From: Paenalcaligenes suwonensis
GTDB taxonomy: Bacteria > Pseudomonadota > Gammaproteobacteria > Burkholderiales > Burkholderiaceae_B
Assembly: GCF_011290505.1 (NCBI RefSeq)
Contig: NZ_JAANPV010000002.1
Location: 248,001 to 312,000, forward strand
Length of the DNA: 64,000 bases
Direction of reading: 5' to 3'
In this document: piece by piece, positions 9,591-18,721 of the stretch
Layout: every line of letters begins with the position of its first letter
How positions within the stretch are numbered: the first letter of the stretch is position 1
Position numbers and translations under genes: made by a program
The notes under the pieces: model-generated
Seen by the model: the letters and a program-made list of their open reading frames with translations, nothing else
What the model was told of the DNA's origin: nothing
The model's database searches: none

Positions 9591-10580
9591 ATGAGAGCCT
9601 TCATCACACCGGATCCAAAACGCGTTATAGCTTCGGCCCAGCGCACATTCGACATTGAGACTCATGCTTTGCAAGAATTGCGAGGCAGGCTTAACGACAA
9701 CCTAGTCAAAGCCGTTGGTTTGTTGCTTAACTGCAAAGGCCGAGTGGTGGTTACTGGGATCGGAAAATCAGGACATATTGCACGCAAAATCGCGGCAACC
9801 TTAGCCTCCACCGGTACGCCAGCATTCTTCATGCATGCTGCCGAAGCCCTGCATGGTGACTTAGGCATGATCACTGAAGACGACCTTGTGATCGCCCTAT
9901 CTTATTCAGGCAAAGCGCAAGAGCTCATCACCGTACTGACGGTGACCCGACGCTTAGGCATTAAGCTCATTGCCATGACTGGTAACGACCAATCTGAGCT
10001 CGCACAAAGTGCCGACTTGCATCTAGACGTACATATAGAACAAGAAGCCTGCCCGCTAAACCTGGCTCCTACCACCAGCACTACAGCGTGCTTGGTACTG
10101 GGCGATGCCTTAGCGGTTGCGTGTTTAGAAGCTAGGGGCTTTAGCGCCGAAGACTTTGCGCGCTCTCACCCCGGTGGTGCATTAGGCAAACAATTGCTCA
10201 CCTTTGTGCGCGATGTGATGCGCCAAGGCGACGCTTTACCTATAGTGCATACCGACACCCTCGTCACCGACGCGTTAGCTGAAATGTCAGCCAAAGGTAT
10301 GGGCATGACCATTGTGGTGGATGCCCAGCGACATCCGGTAGGCATTTTTACGGACGGTGATTTGCGTAGGTTAATCGCCAAACAAGGTGATATACGTCAA
10401 GCCACAGTGACGGTAGGCATGACTCCCTCACCGCGCCAAATTTCCGCTAATGCACTGGCTATAGAAGCCGCCCGCATGATGGATGACAACCGTATTCATC
10501 AAGTACTTATTACAGACCAGCAAGGCCAACTATTGGGCGCGTTGCACATGCACGATTTGCTGGCAGCGAAGGTGATATAA
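9591..10580 (+). CDS. kdsD: D-arabinose-5-phosphate isomerase
   Basis: Makes arabinose 5-phosphate from ribulose 5-phosphate, the first step of Kdo synthesis for lipopolysaccharide. The 329 residues contain a SIS domain (about 40-175, with GIGKSGHIARK and SYSGKAQELI) and two CBS domains (about 205-265 and 275-328), the KdsD/KpsF layout. His-containing HPGGALG closes the SIS part. First gene of kdsD-kdsC-lptC-lptA-lptB; kdsC begins one base after its stop. The biosynthetic context favours KdsD over capsule or sugar-specific paralogues. Confidence 0.95.
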   Translation: MRAFITPDPKRVIASAQRTFDIETHALQELRGRLNDNLVKAVGLLLNCKGRVVVTGIGKSGHIARKIAATLASTGTPAFFMHAAEALHGDLGMITEDDLVIALSYSGKAQELITVLTVTRRLGIKLIAMTGNDQSELAQSADLHLDVHIEQEACPLNLAPTTSTTACLVLGDALAVACLEARGFSAEDFARSHPGGALGKQLLTFVRDVMRQGDALPIVHTDTLVTDALAEMSAKGMGMTIVVDAQRHPVGIFTDGDLRRLIAKQGDIRQATVTVGMTPSPRQISANALAIEAARMMDDNRIHQVLITDQQGQLLGALHMHDLLAAKVI

Positions 10581-10581
10581 C

Positions 10582-11190
10582 ATGTCCCAAAACACACCAC
10601 TCACAGCACCACACCCTGTAGAAGCCCTAATTCTGGCTCGAGTAGATGCCGACCTACAGCAACGTCTAAAAGCCATACGCCTCATGGTATTTGACGTGGA
10701 TGGTGTATTAACAGATGGCCGACTTTGGTATGGCGAACACGGCGAAGCCTTAAAAGCGTTTCATGCGCTGGACGGTTTAGGGCTGCGTTTACTTAAAGAA
10801 AATGGCGTGCACGTTGCATTGGTGACGGGCAGGCAAGGTGCCATTGTGGCGCGCCGTGCTGCTGACCTAGGCATTGCCGAAGTACACCAAGGCATCAGCG
10901 ACAAACTACCCGTCATTCAAGAAATTGCCACCAAAATGGGGCTAAACCTTGCTGAAATAGGCTACATGGGCGATGACATCATTGATTTAGTGGCCATGCA
11001 GCGCGTAGGCTTTGCGGCCAGCGTGCCCAATGCCCCTGTCTATATTTCTCAAATAGCCCATTGGGTAGCGACACAAGAAGGCGGCTCAGGTGCGGTACGT
11101 GAATGCTGCGATTTGATTTTGGCCGCGCAAGGTAAGCTGGGAGCGTGTTTGCAACCCCGCACCTTTAATACTGCTGGCTCTATTCAGTAA
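10582..11190 (+). CDS. kdsC: 3-deoxy-D-manno-octulosonate-8-phosphate phosphatase
   Basis: HAD-family phosphatase that releases Kdo from Kdo-8-phosphate. Motif I is FDVDGVLTDG with Asp38 and Asp40, motif II is LVTGR, and GYMGDDIIDL supplies the metal-binding aspartates near residue 135; there is no cap domain, as in KdsC tetramers. At 202 residues it is slightly longer than the E. coli enzyme because of an N-terminal extension of about 30 residues. Tight spacing with kdsD and lptC shows a single operon. Confidence 0.94.
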   Translation: MSQNTPLTAPHPVEALILARVDADLQQRLKAIRLMVFDVDGVLTDGRLWYGEHGEALKAFHALDGLGLRLLKENGVHVALVTGRQGAIVARRAADLGIAEVHQGISDKLPVIQEIATKMGLNLAEIGYMGDDIIDLVAMQRVGFAASVPNAPVYISQIAHWVATQEGGSGAVRECCDLILAAQGKLGACLQPRTFNTAGSIQ

Positions 11191-11200
11191 GGCTGAATTT

Positions 11201-11806
11201 ATGCGCGAAAAACTGCCCTCTCTGGTTGCCATGGTGCTGCTGCTTATTTTGGTAGCAGGCACATGGTGGGCGGCCGACTATACGCAGCGCTCTTTAGAAG
11301 TGGATCCGCCCCGCCGTTTTACGCACGAACCTGATTCGTGGGCACAAAACTTTATTTTGGTGCGTACAGACGAACAAGGCCGTGCCTTAAATCGTTTGGA
11401 AGGCAAGCACATGCTGCACTACCCAGACGACGACTCCTACGAGATCACCAGTGCCCGTGCCGTCAGCAACCAAGCCGATTCGCCCATTATTATTGCCACC
11501 TCGAACACCGCCATCATGGATCAAGACGGCAGCCGCATCACACTGATTGGTGATGCCCATGCTCAGCGCTTACCAGATGCCGAGCGCAAGCCATTAGATG
11601 TACGCAGTGAAGTCTTAGTCATTCTGCCTGACGAAGACGTGGTACACACTGAAGAACCCGCTTTGGTGGTGAACGGTAACTCCACCATGCGAGGCAAGGG
11701 CATGCGCTACAACAACACCACACGCCAACTTGAGGTGTTTTCCGCCTCAGATGTCAAAATATCTGGTCAAGACCGACAAGAACGTCAGTCTTCCTCCAAC
11801 CCATGA
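11201..11806 (+). CDS. lptC: LPS export system protein LptC
   Basis: Bitopic inner-membrane protein that takes LPS from LptB2FG and hands it to LptA. The 201 residues begin with a single transmembrane helix (about 6-24) and continue as a periplasmic beta-jellyroll. Sequence is weakly conserved in this family, so identification rests on the helix plus jellyroll pattern, the length and the position between kdsC and lptA. The stop overlaps the lptA start by 4 bases. Confidence 0.9.
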   Translation: MREKLPSLVAMVLLLILVAGTWWAADYTQRSLEVDPPRRFTHEPDSWAQNFILVRTDEQGRALNRLEGKHMLHYPDDDSYEITSARAVSNQADSPIIIATSNTAIMDQDGSRITLIGDAHAQRLPDAERKPLDVRSEVLVILPDEDVVHTEEPALVVNGNSTMRGKGMRYNNTTRQLEVFSASDVKISGQDRQERQSSSNP

Positions 11807-12450
11807 AGCCCCCTATGACTCCTGCACTTTCTACTGTTACGCTACGTCGCTCGCGCCCTCTGCTCTGGTGTGCGGGAATCGTACTAGCACTGGGTAACAC
11901 ATTGGCTGCGGCACAAAGTACGCCCCCAGCAGAAGAACCTGACACCCTGATTTTGTCTGACACGCTGCATTACGACGACATCAAGCGCGAAAGTATCTTT
12001 GTGGGTAACGTCACCATGACGCGTGGCAATCTCACTTTATCGTCAGATCGTTTGGCCATGCGCGAAGATGCCGATGGCTTCCAGTTTGGTACCGCCACTG
12101 TAGAACAAGCAGACCGCGTACATTTACGCCAAGAAAAACCAGAAAAATTTGAAAACATCAAAGCCGAAAGCTTGCGTGCCGAATACGACGGTAAAGCCAA
12201 GCAACTGATTCTTATTGGGCAAGCCGTGGTCACCCGTTATGTCTGTGGCCAACCACAAGACAACATTCGCGGTGAGCGCATTGTGTACCACCAAGACACC
12301 GACACGTACGAAGCCTTTGGCGGCCCACAATCAGCAGGCCCTAACCAACGAGTACGCTCCGTTACCCGTCACCGCTCTAAATCAGATGCTGCTCTAGCCG
12401 ACTGCACACGTCGCTCGCCTGCCGCCGCTTCGGCCACTGCCAAACCCTAA
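11803..12450 (+). CDS. lptA: LPS transport periplasmic protein LptA
   Basis: Periplasmic bridge protein of the LPS transport machine. The 215-residue precursor has a signal peptide of about 38 residues ending near LAAAQS, followed by the OstA/LptA jellyroll with [17 protein letters not shown] and [13 protein letters not shown]. The N-terminal basic stretch before the signal core is long; a Met three residues in gives a nearly equal alternative start. The alanine-rich C-terminal tail appears disordered. Translation is coupled to lptC. Confidence 0.93.
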   Translation: MKPPMTPALSTVTLRRSRPLLWCAGIVLALGNTLAAAQSTPPAEEPDTLILSDTLHYDDIKRESIFVGNVTMTRGNLTLSSDRLAMREDADGFQFGTATVEQADRVHLRQEKPEKFENIKAESLRAEYDGKAKQLILIGQAVVTRYVCGQPQDNIRGERIVYHQDTDTYEAFGGPQSAGPNQRVRSVTRHRSKSDAALADCTRRSPAAASATAKP

Positions 12451-12458
12451 GACACATC

Positions 12459-13235
12459 ATGGAAACCACCGCTTCTACTTCCAATCAGCCTAAGGGCCAA
12501 CTGGTCGCTACCGGCCTAAGCAAAACCTACGGTAAGCGTACTGTAGTGAAAGATGTGTCCATCACCGTGAACAGCGGTGAGGTGGTAGGCCTACTCGGAC
12601 CTAACGGCGCAGGTAAAACCACCAGTTTCTACATGATTGTAGGCATTGTGGCTGCTGACCGTGGCCGTATAGATATTGACGACACCCCTATCGCTAGCCT
12701 GCCTATGCATAAGCGTGCTCACTTGGGCTTGTCCTACTTGCCTCAAGACGCTTCGGTATTTAGACGCCTCACCGTAGAGCAAAATATTCGTGCCGTGCTA
12801 GAGCTGCAAATTGATCGCCAAACCGGCAAGCGTTTTAGCGCTGCTCAGATCAAAGAACAACTAGAGCGCTTAATTGACGAACTACAAATTGGTCACATCC
12901 GCACCAACACAGCACTATCGTTGTCTGGTGGGGAACGCCGACGCGTAGAGATTGCCCGCGCTTTAGCCACCCAACCTCGTTTTATTCTGTTGGATGAACC
13001 CTTTGCTGGTGTGGATCCTATTGCTGTGATCGAAATTCAGCGCATTGTGCAGTACTTACGCTCGCGACAAATTGGCGTACTGATTACGGACCATAATGTG
13101 CGTGAAACCCTAGGCATCTGTGATCGCGCTTACATCATTAGCGATGGCACAGTGCTCACCAGCGGCCACCCTGACGAAATCATTAACAACGAAGCAGTAC
13201 GCCAAGTCTACTTGGGTCAGCACTTCAAAATGTAG
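12459..13235 (+). CDS. lptB: LPS export ABC transporter ATPase LptB
   Basis: Cytoplasmic ATPase that powers LPS extraction with LptF and LptG. The 258 residues include Walker [10 protein letters not shown], signature LSGGERRR and Walker [14 protein letters not shown], the exact LptB forms. It lies 8 bases after lptA and ends the Kdo/Lpt operon. In many proteobacteria rpoN follows directly; here the next gene is hpf, 153 bases on, with no rpoN or remnant between. Confidence 0.96.
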   Translation: METTASTSNQPKGQLVATGLSKTYGKRTVVKDVSITVNSGEVVGLLGPNGAGKTTSFYMIVGIVAADRGRIDIDDTPIASLPMHKRAHLGLSYLPQDASVFRRLTVEQNIRAVLELQIDRQTGKRFSAAQIKEQLERLIDELQIGHIRTNTALSLSGGERRRVEIARALATQPRFILLDEPFAGVDPIAVIEIQRIVQYLRSRQIGVLITDHNVRETLGICDRAYIISDGTVLTSGHPDEIINNEAVRQVYLGQHFKM

Positions 13236-13388
13236 GTACGGGAAAACACGGATTTTTGACCAGAATCATACTCAAGGGCTTTCATTTCTGTATACTGAAG
13301 TCATCAATAACAGATATGGAGAACACGACTTACCTACTGTCCTTCGCACACGTACGCTGTGCATATTGACCTCACAGGAGAGCTTTAT

Positions 13389-13715
13389 ATGAGTCTGAGC
13401 ATTACCGGTCGCAACGTAGAAATCACTCCAGCCATCCGCGAATACGTGGAAAATAAAATTGGGCGCGTCGCCAAACATTTTGACAGCGTCATCGGCATTC
13501 AGGTCGTTCTTTCAGTTGAGCGCGTACAGCAAAAAGCAGAGGTTACCCTGCGTCTAGCAGGTAAAGACCTACATAGTGAAGCTGCCGAAGAATCCATGTA
13601 TGCTGCCATCGACGTATTGGCTGACAAGGTTGAACGGCAAATCATCAAAGCCAAGGACAAAGTTGGTAATCACGCACATACGCCGCACAAGCGTATGGAA
13701 TCCGCCTCACTGTAA
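13389..13715 (+). CDS. hpf: Ribosome hibernation-promoting factor
   Basis: Short-form HPF of 108 residues that binds the small ribosomal subunit and drives 100S dimers in stationary phase. It begins MSLSITGRNVEITPAIREYV and has the beta-alpha-beta-beta-beta-alpha fold with AEVTLRLAGKDLHSEA. The ATG at 13389 follows an AGGAG site at the right distance; a start 10 codons upstream lacks one. A TATACT box at 13291-13296 could be its own -10. A terminator follows, separating it from ptsN. Confidence 0.92.
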   Translation: MSLSITGRNVEITPAIREYVENKIGRVAKHFDSVIGIQVVLSVERVQQKAEVTLRLAGKDLHSEAAEESMYAAIDVLADKVERQIIKAKDKVGNHAHTPHKRMESASL

Positions 13716-13773
13716 AGGCGCTCGCGTCAGAGTTCCTCTATAATCAGTAGGCCTTACGCTGCTGTATCTACCT

Positions 13774-13800
13774 AGCCCCGTTACATGGGGCTTTATTATT
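13774..13800 (+). terminator. Terminator between hpf and ptsN
   Basis: AGCCCC (13774-13779) pairs with GGGGCT (13787-13792) and is followed by TTATTATT. It would separate hpf from ptsN-hprK. Confidence 0.6.
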
Positions 13801-13880
13801 CCCGCAGTTTCGTATTAAATGGCGCTTAACTCCAATTTATGTGACGGTGCTTACCCGCACTAGTCTCTGTACTGTAAATC

Positions 13881-14369
13881 ATGAACTTACTGTCGCGAAT
13901 TCTGCCTCCCTCAAATGTAGTACTGGACCTGGTAGCTACCAGTAAAAAGCGTGCATTTGAACAAGCAGGTTTGTTATTTGAAAACAATCAGGGCATTGCT
14001 CGTACGGTTGTTTTCCAAAGCCTTTTCTCACGTGAGCGCCTAGGCTCTACCGCGCTAGGCCATAACGTTGCTGTTCCGCATGGCCGCATCAAAGACTTAA
14101 AAGAGCCCTTAGCGGCTTTTGTTCGTTTAGCTGAACCCGTACGTTTTGATGCCTGCGATGGCCGCACTGCCAGCCTACTCTTTATTCTGCTCGTTCCCGA
14201 GAATGCAACTCAGGTGCACTTAGACTTGTTGGCCGAAATTGCCCGTCTAATGTCTGATCCAGACCTGCGCCACGCGCTGAACACAGAAACCGACCCGGCT
14301 GTCATCCACCAACTTCTTACCAGCCATGTGGACAAACCAGACCATGTTGACGATACAGGAACTTGTTAG
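13881..14369 (+). CDS. ptsN: PTS-Ntr nitrogen regulatory EIIA protein
   Basis: Phosphoacceptor of the regulatory PTS branch (EI-Ntr, NPr, EIIA-Ntr) that adjusts potassium transport and other processes. It has 162 residues; His67 in NVAVPHGR is the phosphorylated residue. The C-terminal part (about 148-162) is coded in sequence that overlaps the hprK start by 26 bases. With hprK and rapZ next to it, it forms the beta-proteobacterial PTS-Ntr cluster. Confidence 0.94.
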   Translation: MNLLSRILPPSNVVLDLVATSKKRAFEQAGLLFENNQGIARTVVFQSLFSRERLGSTALGHNVAVPHGRIKDLKEPLAAFVRLAEPVRFDACDGRTASLLFILLVPENATQVHLDLLAEIARLMSDPDLRHALNTETDPAVIHQLLTSHVDKPDHVDDTGTC

Positions 14370-15279
14370 CGATACCTCTGAACGTCTGAATTTCAAATGG
14401 CTGGCGGGTGAATTATCCGCCGCCCATATCCTACTGGATCCCGGCATGGCCGCTGCGGATCTACTAGGACACCTAAACCTGATACACCCCGCACGTATTC
14501 AGGTTTTTGGTCTGGAAGAACTGTCGTACTACCATCGCTTCGATGTTAAACGACGCCAGCATCATCTAGAAGAACTTGCACAAGGCGGCGTTCCCGCCAT
14601 TATCATTGCCAGCAATGCACAGGCCCCTGAAGACTTGGTGAGTTTTTGCGCCCATCACCACGTTCCTTTATTGGCCTCACCGCTGGATGCTGCAGAAATT
14701 ATTGATCTGCTGCGTGTGTACTTAAACAAACGCTTAGCGCCTAGCACCATCTTGCATGGTGTGTTCTTAGACGTTCTAGGCTTAGGTGTATTAATTACAG
14801 GTGAGTCTGGGCTGGGTAAAAGCGAGCTGGCACTAGAGCTTATCTCCCGTGGTCACGGCTTAGTCGCTGACGATGCGGTAGAAGTCTTCCGCACCGCGCC
14901 CAGCGTGATCGAGGGACAGTGCCCCGAATTACTGCAAAATCTGCTTGAAGTACGTGGGTTGGGCCTGCTAGACATACGCACCATCTTCGGCGAGACCTCG
15001 GTACGCCGAAAAATGAATTTAAAACTCATTGTGCATTTAATGCGAGCAAACCCTGCCGACTTCGAACGCCTGCCTATGCAAGACCGTACTCAGTCCATTT
15101 TGGGTGTGGATATCTTGCAAGTCATGCTACAAGTTGCAGCAGGTAGAAACTTGGCGGTACTGGTAGAAGCGGCTGTGCGAAACACTATCCTGAAAATTCG
15201 TGGCATAGACACCATGCGTGATTTTATTGAGCGTCAGGCCCAAGCCATACAGGAAAGCAGTCAACAGCGCGTAGTATAG
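14344..15279 (+). CDS. hprK: HPr kinase/phosphorylase
   Basis: Bifunctional enzyme that adds or removes phosphate at a serine of HPr; common in beta-proteobacteria with incomplete PTS. Counting from MLTIQELV (14344) it has 311 residues: an N-terminal regulatory domain (1-130) and a kinase domain with P-loop GESGLGKS (about 153-160), the catalytic His/Asp area HGLVADDAVE and the signature EVRGLGLLDIR. The start 6 codons upstream is possible but 14344 matches the family. It overlaps ptsN, so the two are probably translationally coupled. Confidence 0.95.
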   Translation: MLTIQELVSDTSERLNFKWLAGELSAAHILLDPGMAAADLLGHLNLIHPARIQVFGLEELSYYHRFDVKRRQHHLEELAQGGVPAIIIASNAQAPEDLVSFCAHHHVPLLASPLDAAEIIDLLRVYLNKRLAPSTILHGVFLDVLGLGVLITGESGLGKSELALELISRGHGLVADDAVEVFRTAPSVIEGQCPELLQNLLEVRGLGLLDIRTIFGETSVRRKMNLKLIVHLMRANPADFERLPMQDRTQSILGVDILQVMLQVAAGRNLAVLVEAAVRNTILKIRGIDTMRDFIERQAQAIQESSQQRVV

Positions 15280-15349
15280 AATTGGTATGATAGTTAGAGA
15301 GCCCGGTGTCATGCCGGCCTTTTTCCCTTCTGTATGTCGCTGATCATCC

Positions 15350-16225
15350 ATGCTGAAAGTTGTACTTATCACCGGAATTTCTGGTTCAGGTAAATCCGTT
15401 GCCCTACGTTTACTCGAGGACACTGGCTACACCTGCGTCGATAATTTACCCGTTCCTTTTTTACAAGAGTTCATCACTCGATCTGTAGAAACGCAACTGG
15501 ACCGCGTCGCTATTGCTATTGACGTGCGCGCCCCTGGCGATTTGAACAGCCTGCCCGGCATTCTCACGCAACTGCGCAATAGCGGCGTTGCAGTGCGAGT
15601 CATTTTTCTGGATGCCAACGACCATACGCTAAAGCAGCGGTATTCTGAGTCTCGCCGACGTCACCCGCTCACTGACCGCTTACGCCAAGACAATCAAGCA
15701 CCTTCTTTACAAGCGTGTATAGATGCTGAACGCCAGATGATGGCTGCTTTGCGCGAACAAGAACATGTGATTGACACCAGTGATCTGGCCCCCGGCCAGT
15801 TACGTGCTTGGGTGCGCGACTTAGTGCAAGCAGATCGCGCCCCCGTAGTACTGACCTTTGAGTCGTTTGCGTACAAGCGTGGCGTACCGGGTGATGCTGA
15901 CTTAGTGTTTGATGTGCGCTGTTTACCAAACCCCCACTATGATGCCGAGCTGCGCCACCTCACAGGTCGCGACGAACCTGTGGCCCAATGGTTAGACCGT
16001 TTTGGTAGCGTACAAAACATGGTAGATGACATTGCTGGCTTTGTAGAACGCTGGCTACCTCTGTACATGCAAGACACGCGTAACTACCTGACGGTAGCCA
16101 TCGGATGCACCGGTGGGCAACATAGATCGGTCTATGTGGTAGAGCAATTAGCCCGACGCTTCTCACACCACTCGCCGTTGTTAGTACGCCATCGCAATCA
16201 ACCACCCATCAATCCGGTGCCATGA
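15350..16225 (+). CDS. rapZ: RNase adapter protein RapZ
   Basis: Nucleotide- and RNA-binding adapter; in E. coli it directs RNase E to the sRNA GlmZ and so controls GlcN6P synthase. It has 291 residues: an N-terminal P-loop GISGSGKS (residues 9-16), a Walker-B-like region, and a C-terminal domain with FESFAYKRGVPGDADLVFDVR and CTGGQHRSV, the family signatures. It starts 70 bases after hprK and its stop overlaps the rlpA ATG (ATGA). Confidence 0.95.
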   Translation: MLKVVLITGISGSGKSVALRLLEDTGYTCVDNLPVPFLQEFITRSVETQLDRVAIAIDVRAPGDLNSLPGILTQLRNSGVAVRVIFLDANDHTLKQRYSESRRRHPLTDRLRQDNQAPSLQACIDAERQMMAALREQEHVIDTSDLAPGQLRAWVRDLVQADRAPVVLTFESFAYKRGVPGDADLVFDVRCLPNPHYDAELRHLTGRDEPVAQWLDRFGSVQNMVDDIAGFVERWLPLYMQDTRNYLTVAIGCTGGQHRSVYVVEQLARRFSHHSPLLVRHRNQPPINPVP

Positions 16226-17133
16226 TACGTAGCAAACTCTTCTTCGTTCTTTTACTTAGCGCCATCCTTGCAGGGTGCGGCACATCAGTCAAACGAGGCG
16301 GTGGTTATTACCAAGACGATGGCCCCGACGTTAACCCACCCAAAAATCTACAATCCATTCCCAACGCCGAACCCCGCATTGAGCGCTATGCCCCCGCCAA
16401 TATGCGTCCTTATACGGTAATGGGCAAGCAATACGTACCCTTAACCGACGGCAAGCCTTTTAGACAAACCGGCACCGCCTCGTGGTATGGCAAGAAATTT
16501 CACGGGCGAAAAACAGCGAATGGCGAGATCTACGACATGTACGCCATGACCGCAGCCCACCCCACTCTCCCTCTGCCCAGCTATGCCAAAGTGACACGCC
16601 CCCAAACCGGGCAAAGCATCATTGTGCGCATCAACGACAGGGGTCCCTTTCATGGTGGTCGTATTATTGACCTCTCTTACGTGGCTGCCACCAAACTTGG
16701 TTTGATTGGGCCTGGCAGTGGTGCCGTAATCGTAGAAGCCATTACTCACGACGAGATACGCTCGGGCTCCTATGCTCAAGCTAGCCCTACCCCTGTTACG
16801 GTACAAAGCCCAGCCACACTGCAGCCGGTTGATAACGGCGTTCAGTCTGGTAGCACTGGTGGCACCTTAACCACTATCAGCAACAGCAGCAGTGGCATTC
16901 CGCAAGTGTATTTGCAGTTTGGGGCCTTTGCCGCACAACAAAGTGCGAGCTCCTTAGTGGAGCACCTGAACCAAAAAATCAGCAGCATAGAGTTTCGCGA
17001 GGCGCATGTGGCCCCTACTAATGATTTGTACCGTGTACAAATAGGCCCTTATGACAGCCGCAGTGAGGCCCTAGAAGCCGGCCGTCGCATAGAGCAAGAG
17101 ACCGGCATCGTATCCAGCTTGGCCATACGTTAG
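16222..17133 (+). CDS. rlpA: Septal-ring lytic transglycosylase RlpA, SPOR-domain lipoprotein
   Basis: Outer-membrane lipoprotein that cuts denuded peptidoglycan glycan strands at the septum. The 303-residue precursor has a lipoprotein signal with Cys19 (LAGC), a double-psi beta-barrel at about residues 85-175 (GTASWYGKKFHGRKTANGE, NDRGPFHGGRIIDLSY, carrying the Asp and His known from active RlpA), a linker rich in serine and glycine, and a SPOR domain at about 228-303. It ends overlapping the convergent rsmI by 4 bases. Confidence 0.93.
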   Translation: MIRSKLFFVLLLSAILAGCGTSVKRGGGYYQDDGPDVNPPKNLQSIPNAEPRIERYAPANMRPYTVMGKQYVPLTDGKPFRQTGTASWYGKKFHGRKTANGEIYDMYAMTAAHPTLPLPSYAKVTRPQTGQSIIVRINDRGPFHGGRIIDLSYVAATKLGLIGPGSGAVIVEAITHDEIRSGSYAQASPTPVTVQSPATLQPVDNGVQSGSTGGTLTTISNSSSGIPQVYLQFGAFAAQQSASSLVEHLNQKISSIEFREAHVAPTNDLYRVQIGPYDSRSEALEAGRRIEQETGIVSSLAIR

Positions 17134-18071
17134 TGGCTTTGCTCTTTGAGCTGCAACGCACACTCATACAGCGCATCGCGTTTATACGAGCTGGCTTGGC
17201 CTGCTAGCTTCACCACATCTTTCACAGACAACTGCGTCAGCAGTACTCGCATCCATTGCTGAGTCACCTCATCAATGTCTGTTTCAGCCTGTGCGGCCAC
17301 CTGCACGGTTGCATGCACCACCAACACAAACTCGCCTTGTTCGTGATGACTATCTGAATCTAGCCACGCCTCTACCTCACCCAACGCCAAGGTATGTACC
17401 TGCTCAAAACGCTTGGTGAGTTCACGCGCCACGCTTACCTGCTTATCTGGTCCATAGACTTCCAACATATCCAGCAACGTCGCACGTAAACGATGCGGCC
17501 CTTCAAACATCAATACCGGGCCATCAAACCGCTCCCACTGCTGCAACCATTTACGTCTAGCCATGGATTTAGACGGCACGAACCCAGCAAACGCAAACGC
17601 AGGGTTTTCATCCGTGGTCACACCCGTAGCCATCAACGCCGTAATCACCGCTGACGGACCAGGCAATGGCAACACCCTAAAGCCCGCCTCGCGTACCTTA
17701 CGCACAATGCGTGAGCCTGGATCACTGACGGCAGGAGCACCAGCATCGGACACTAATGCCACACGCTGACCTGCCTCTAGCTTAGCCACAATCTGCTGTG
17801 CCGCTTGTTCTTCATTATGACGGTGTGCCGCCATTAAGGGCGTATCCACCCCCCATGCTTGCAGAAGTGGGCGCGTAGAGCGCGTATCTTCGGCAGCAAT
17901 CACATCACAACGTCGCAATGCCTGCCACGCGCGCAGACTCATGTCGGTTAAGTTACCTATAGGGGTAGCCACCACGTACAGACAAGCCTGTGGCCATGAC
18001 TGTTCTTCTGTACGTTGCAACAGACTCTGAACTGTCACACCCATACTCTGTTCTACCTTGTTCTCATCCAT
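17130..18071 (-). CDS. rsmI: 16S rRNA (cytidine(1402)-2'-O)-methyltransferase
   Basis: SAM-dependent enzyme that 2'-O-methylates C1402 in the ribosomal P site. The 313 residues carry LYVVATPIGNLTDMSLRA, AAEDTRSTRPLL, SDAGAPAVSDPG and GPSAVITAL, all characteristic of the tetrapyrrole-methylase-fold RsmI family. It diverges from yraN, as in E. coli where rsmI (yraL) diverges from lpoA-yraN-diaA-dolP; here lpoA is absent. Its first codons lie 34 bases from the yraN start, so the promoters must overlap. Confidence 0.95.
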   Translation of the reverse strand: MDENKVEQSMGVTVQSLLQRTEEQSWPQACLYVVATPIGNLTDMSLRAWQALRRCDVIAAEDTRSTRPLLQAWGVDTPLMAAHRHNEEQAAQQIVAKLEAGQRVALVSDAGAPAVSDPGSRIVRKVREAGFRVLPLPGPSAVITALMATGVTTDENPAFAFAGFVPSKSMARRKWLQQWERFDGPVLMFEGPHRLRATLLDMLEVYGPDKQVSVARELTKRFEQVHTLALGEVEAWLDSDSHHEQGEFVLVVHATVQVAAQAETDIDEVTQQWMRVLLTQLSVKDVVKLAGQASSYKRDALYECALQLKEQSH

Positions 18072-18105
18072 ACTAGGTTCTTACCTTTTCACATTATTGA
18101 TCACC

Positions 18106-18567
18106 ATGAGCCAGCCTCTTTCGCCCACCGCTCTGGCACGTCTTGCCCAACGTCGTCTGCTTAAGAAGCGACCTGCTCGTGTGGCAACGCAAGCGCAACG
18201 TCGTACATTCTCGCCTACTCAGCGCTTAGGTAGGCATTACGAGCAGCAAGCGGCACGCTTTCTGCAAGCACATAACCTGCACATACTGGCCCAAAATCAG
18301 CACACACCTTTTGGCGAGATAGACCTTATCGCCACGGATCACCACACCTTAATTTTCGTGGAGGTACGTTACCGCCAGCACCAGCTCTTTGACGGCGCAG
18401 TCGCCAGTGTAAACCGAAGCAAGCAACAACGTATCCGCCTATCAGCCCGCTTTTTGCTTTCCCATCTATGTCGCCAACATTTTGAGGGAAAACTGCCCTC
18501 ATGCCGTTTTGATGTCATCGCCTTTCACAACGCTGAACCGCACTGGATTCGTCATGCTTTTACATAA
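18106..18567 (+). CDS. YraN/UPF0102 family nuclease-like protein
   Basis: A 153-residue protein of the UPF0102 family, whose fold resembles Holliday-junction-type endonucleases. Visible motifs are GRHYEQQAARFLQAH, FGEIDLIA and FVEVRYR, with the E/D-x-E/Q-x-K-like acidic positions. The first 40 residues are basic and unlike the compact family core. The start at 18106 avoids overlap with rsmI; an upstream start at 18058 would lie within it. Biochemical role not established. Neighbours diaA and dolP match the E. coli order. Confidence 0.88.
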   Translation: MSQPLSPTALARLAQRRLLKKRPARVATQAQRRTFSPTQRLGRHYEQQAARFLQAHNLHILAQNQHTPFGEIDLIATDHHTLIFVEVRYRQHQLFDGAVASVNRSKQQRIRLSARFLLSHLCRQHFEGKLPSCRFDVIAFHNAEPHWIRHAFT

Positions 18568-18721
18568 GGTTGCGATTTTTTGCACTTTCACGCTATAACC
18601 GGTAGAAACCGCCCCCACTCTATACGTGGGCATCCCCCATTATGCAGACATAAGTGTCATAATCGTGGGAACCAGTGCTACGGCATTCACCTCAATTCTT
18701 GATCATGCGATAATCAACATC

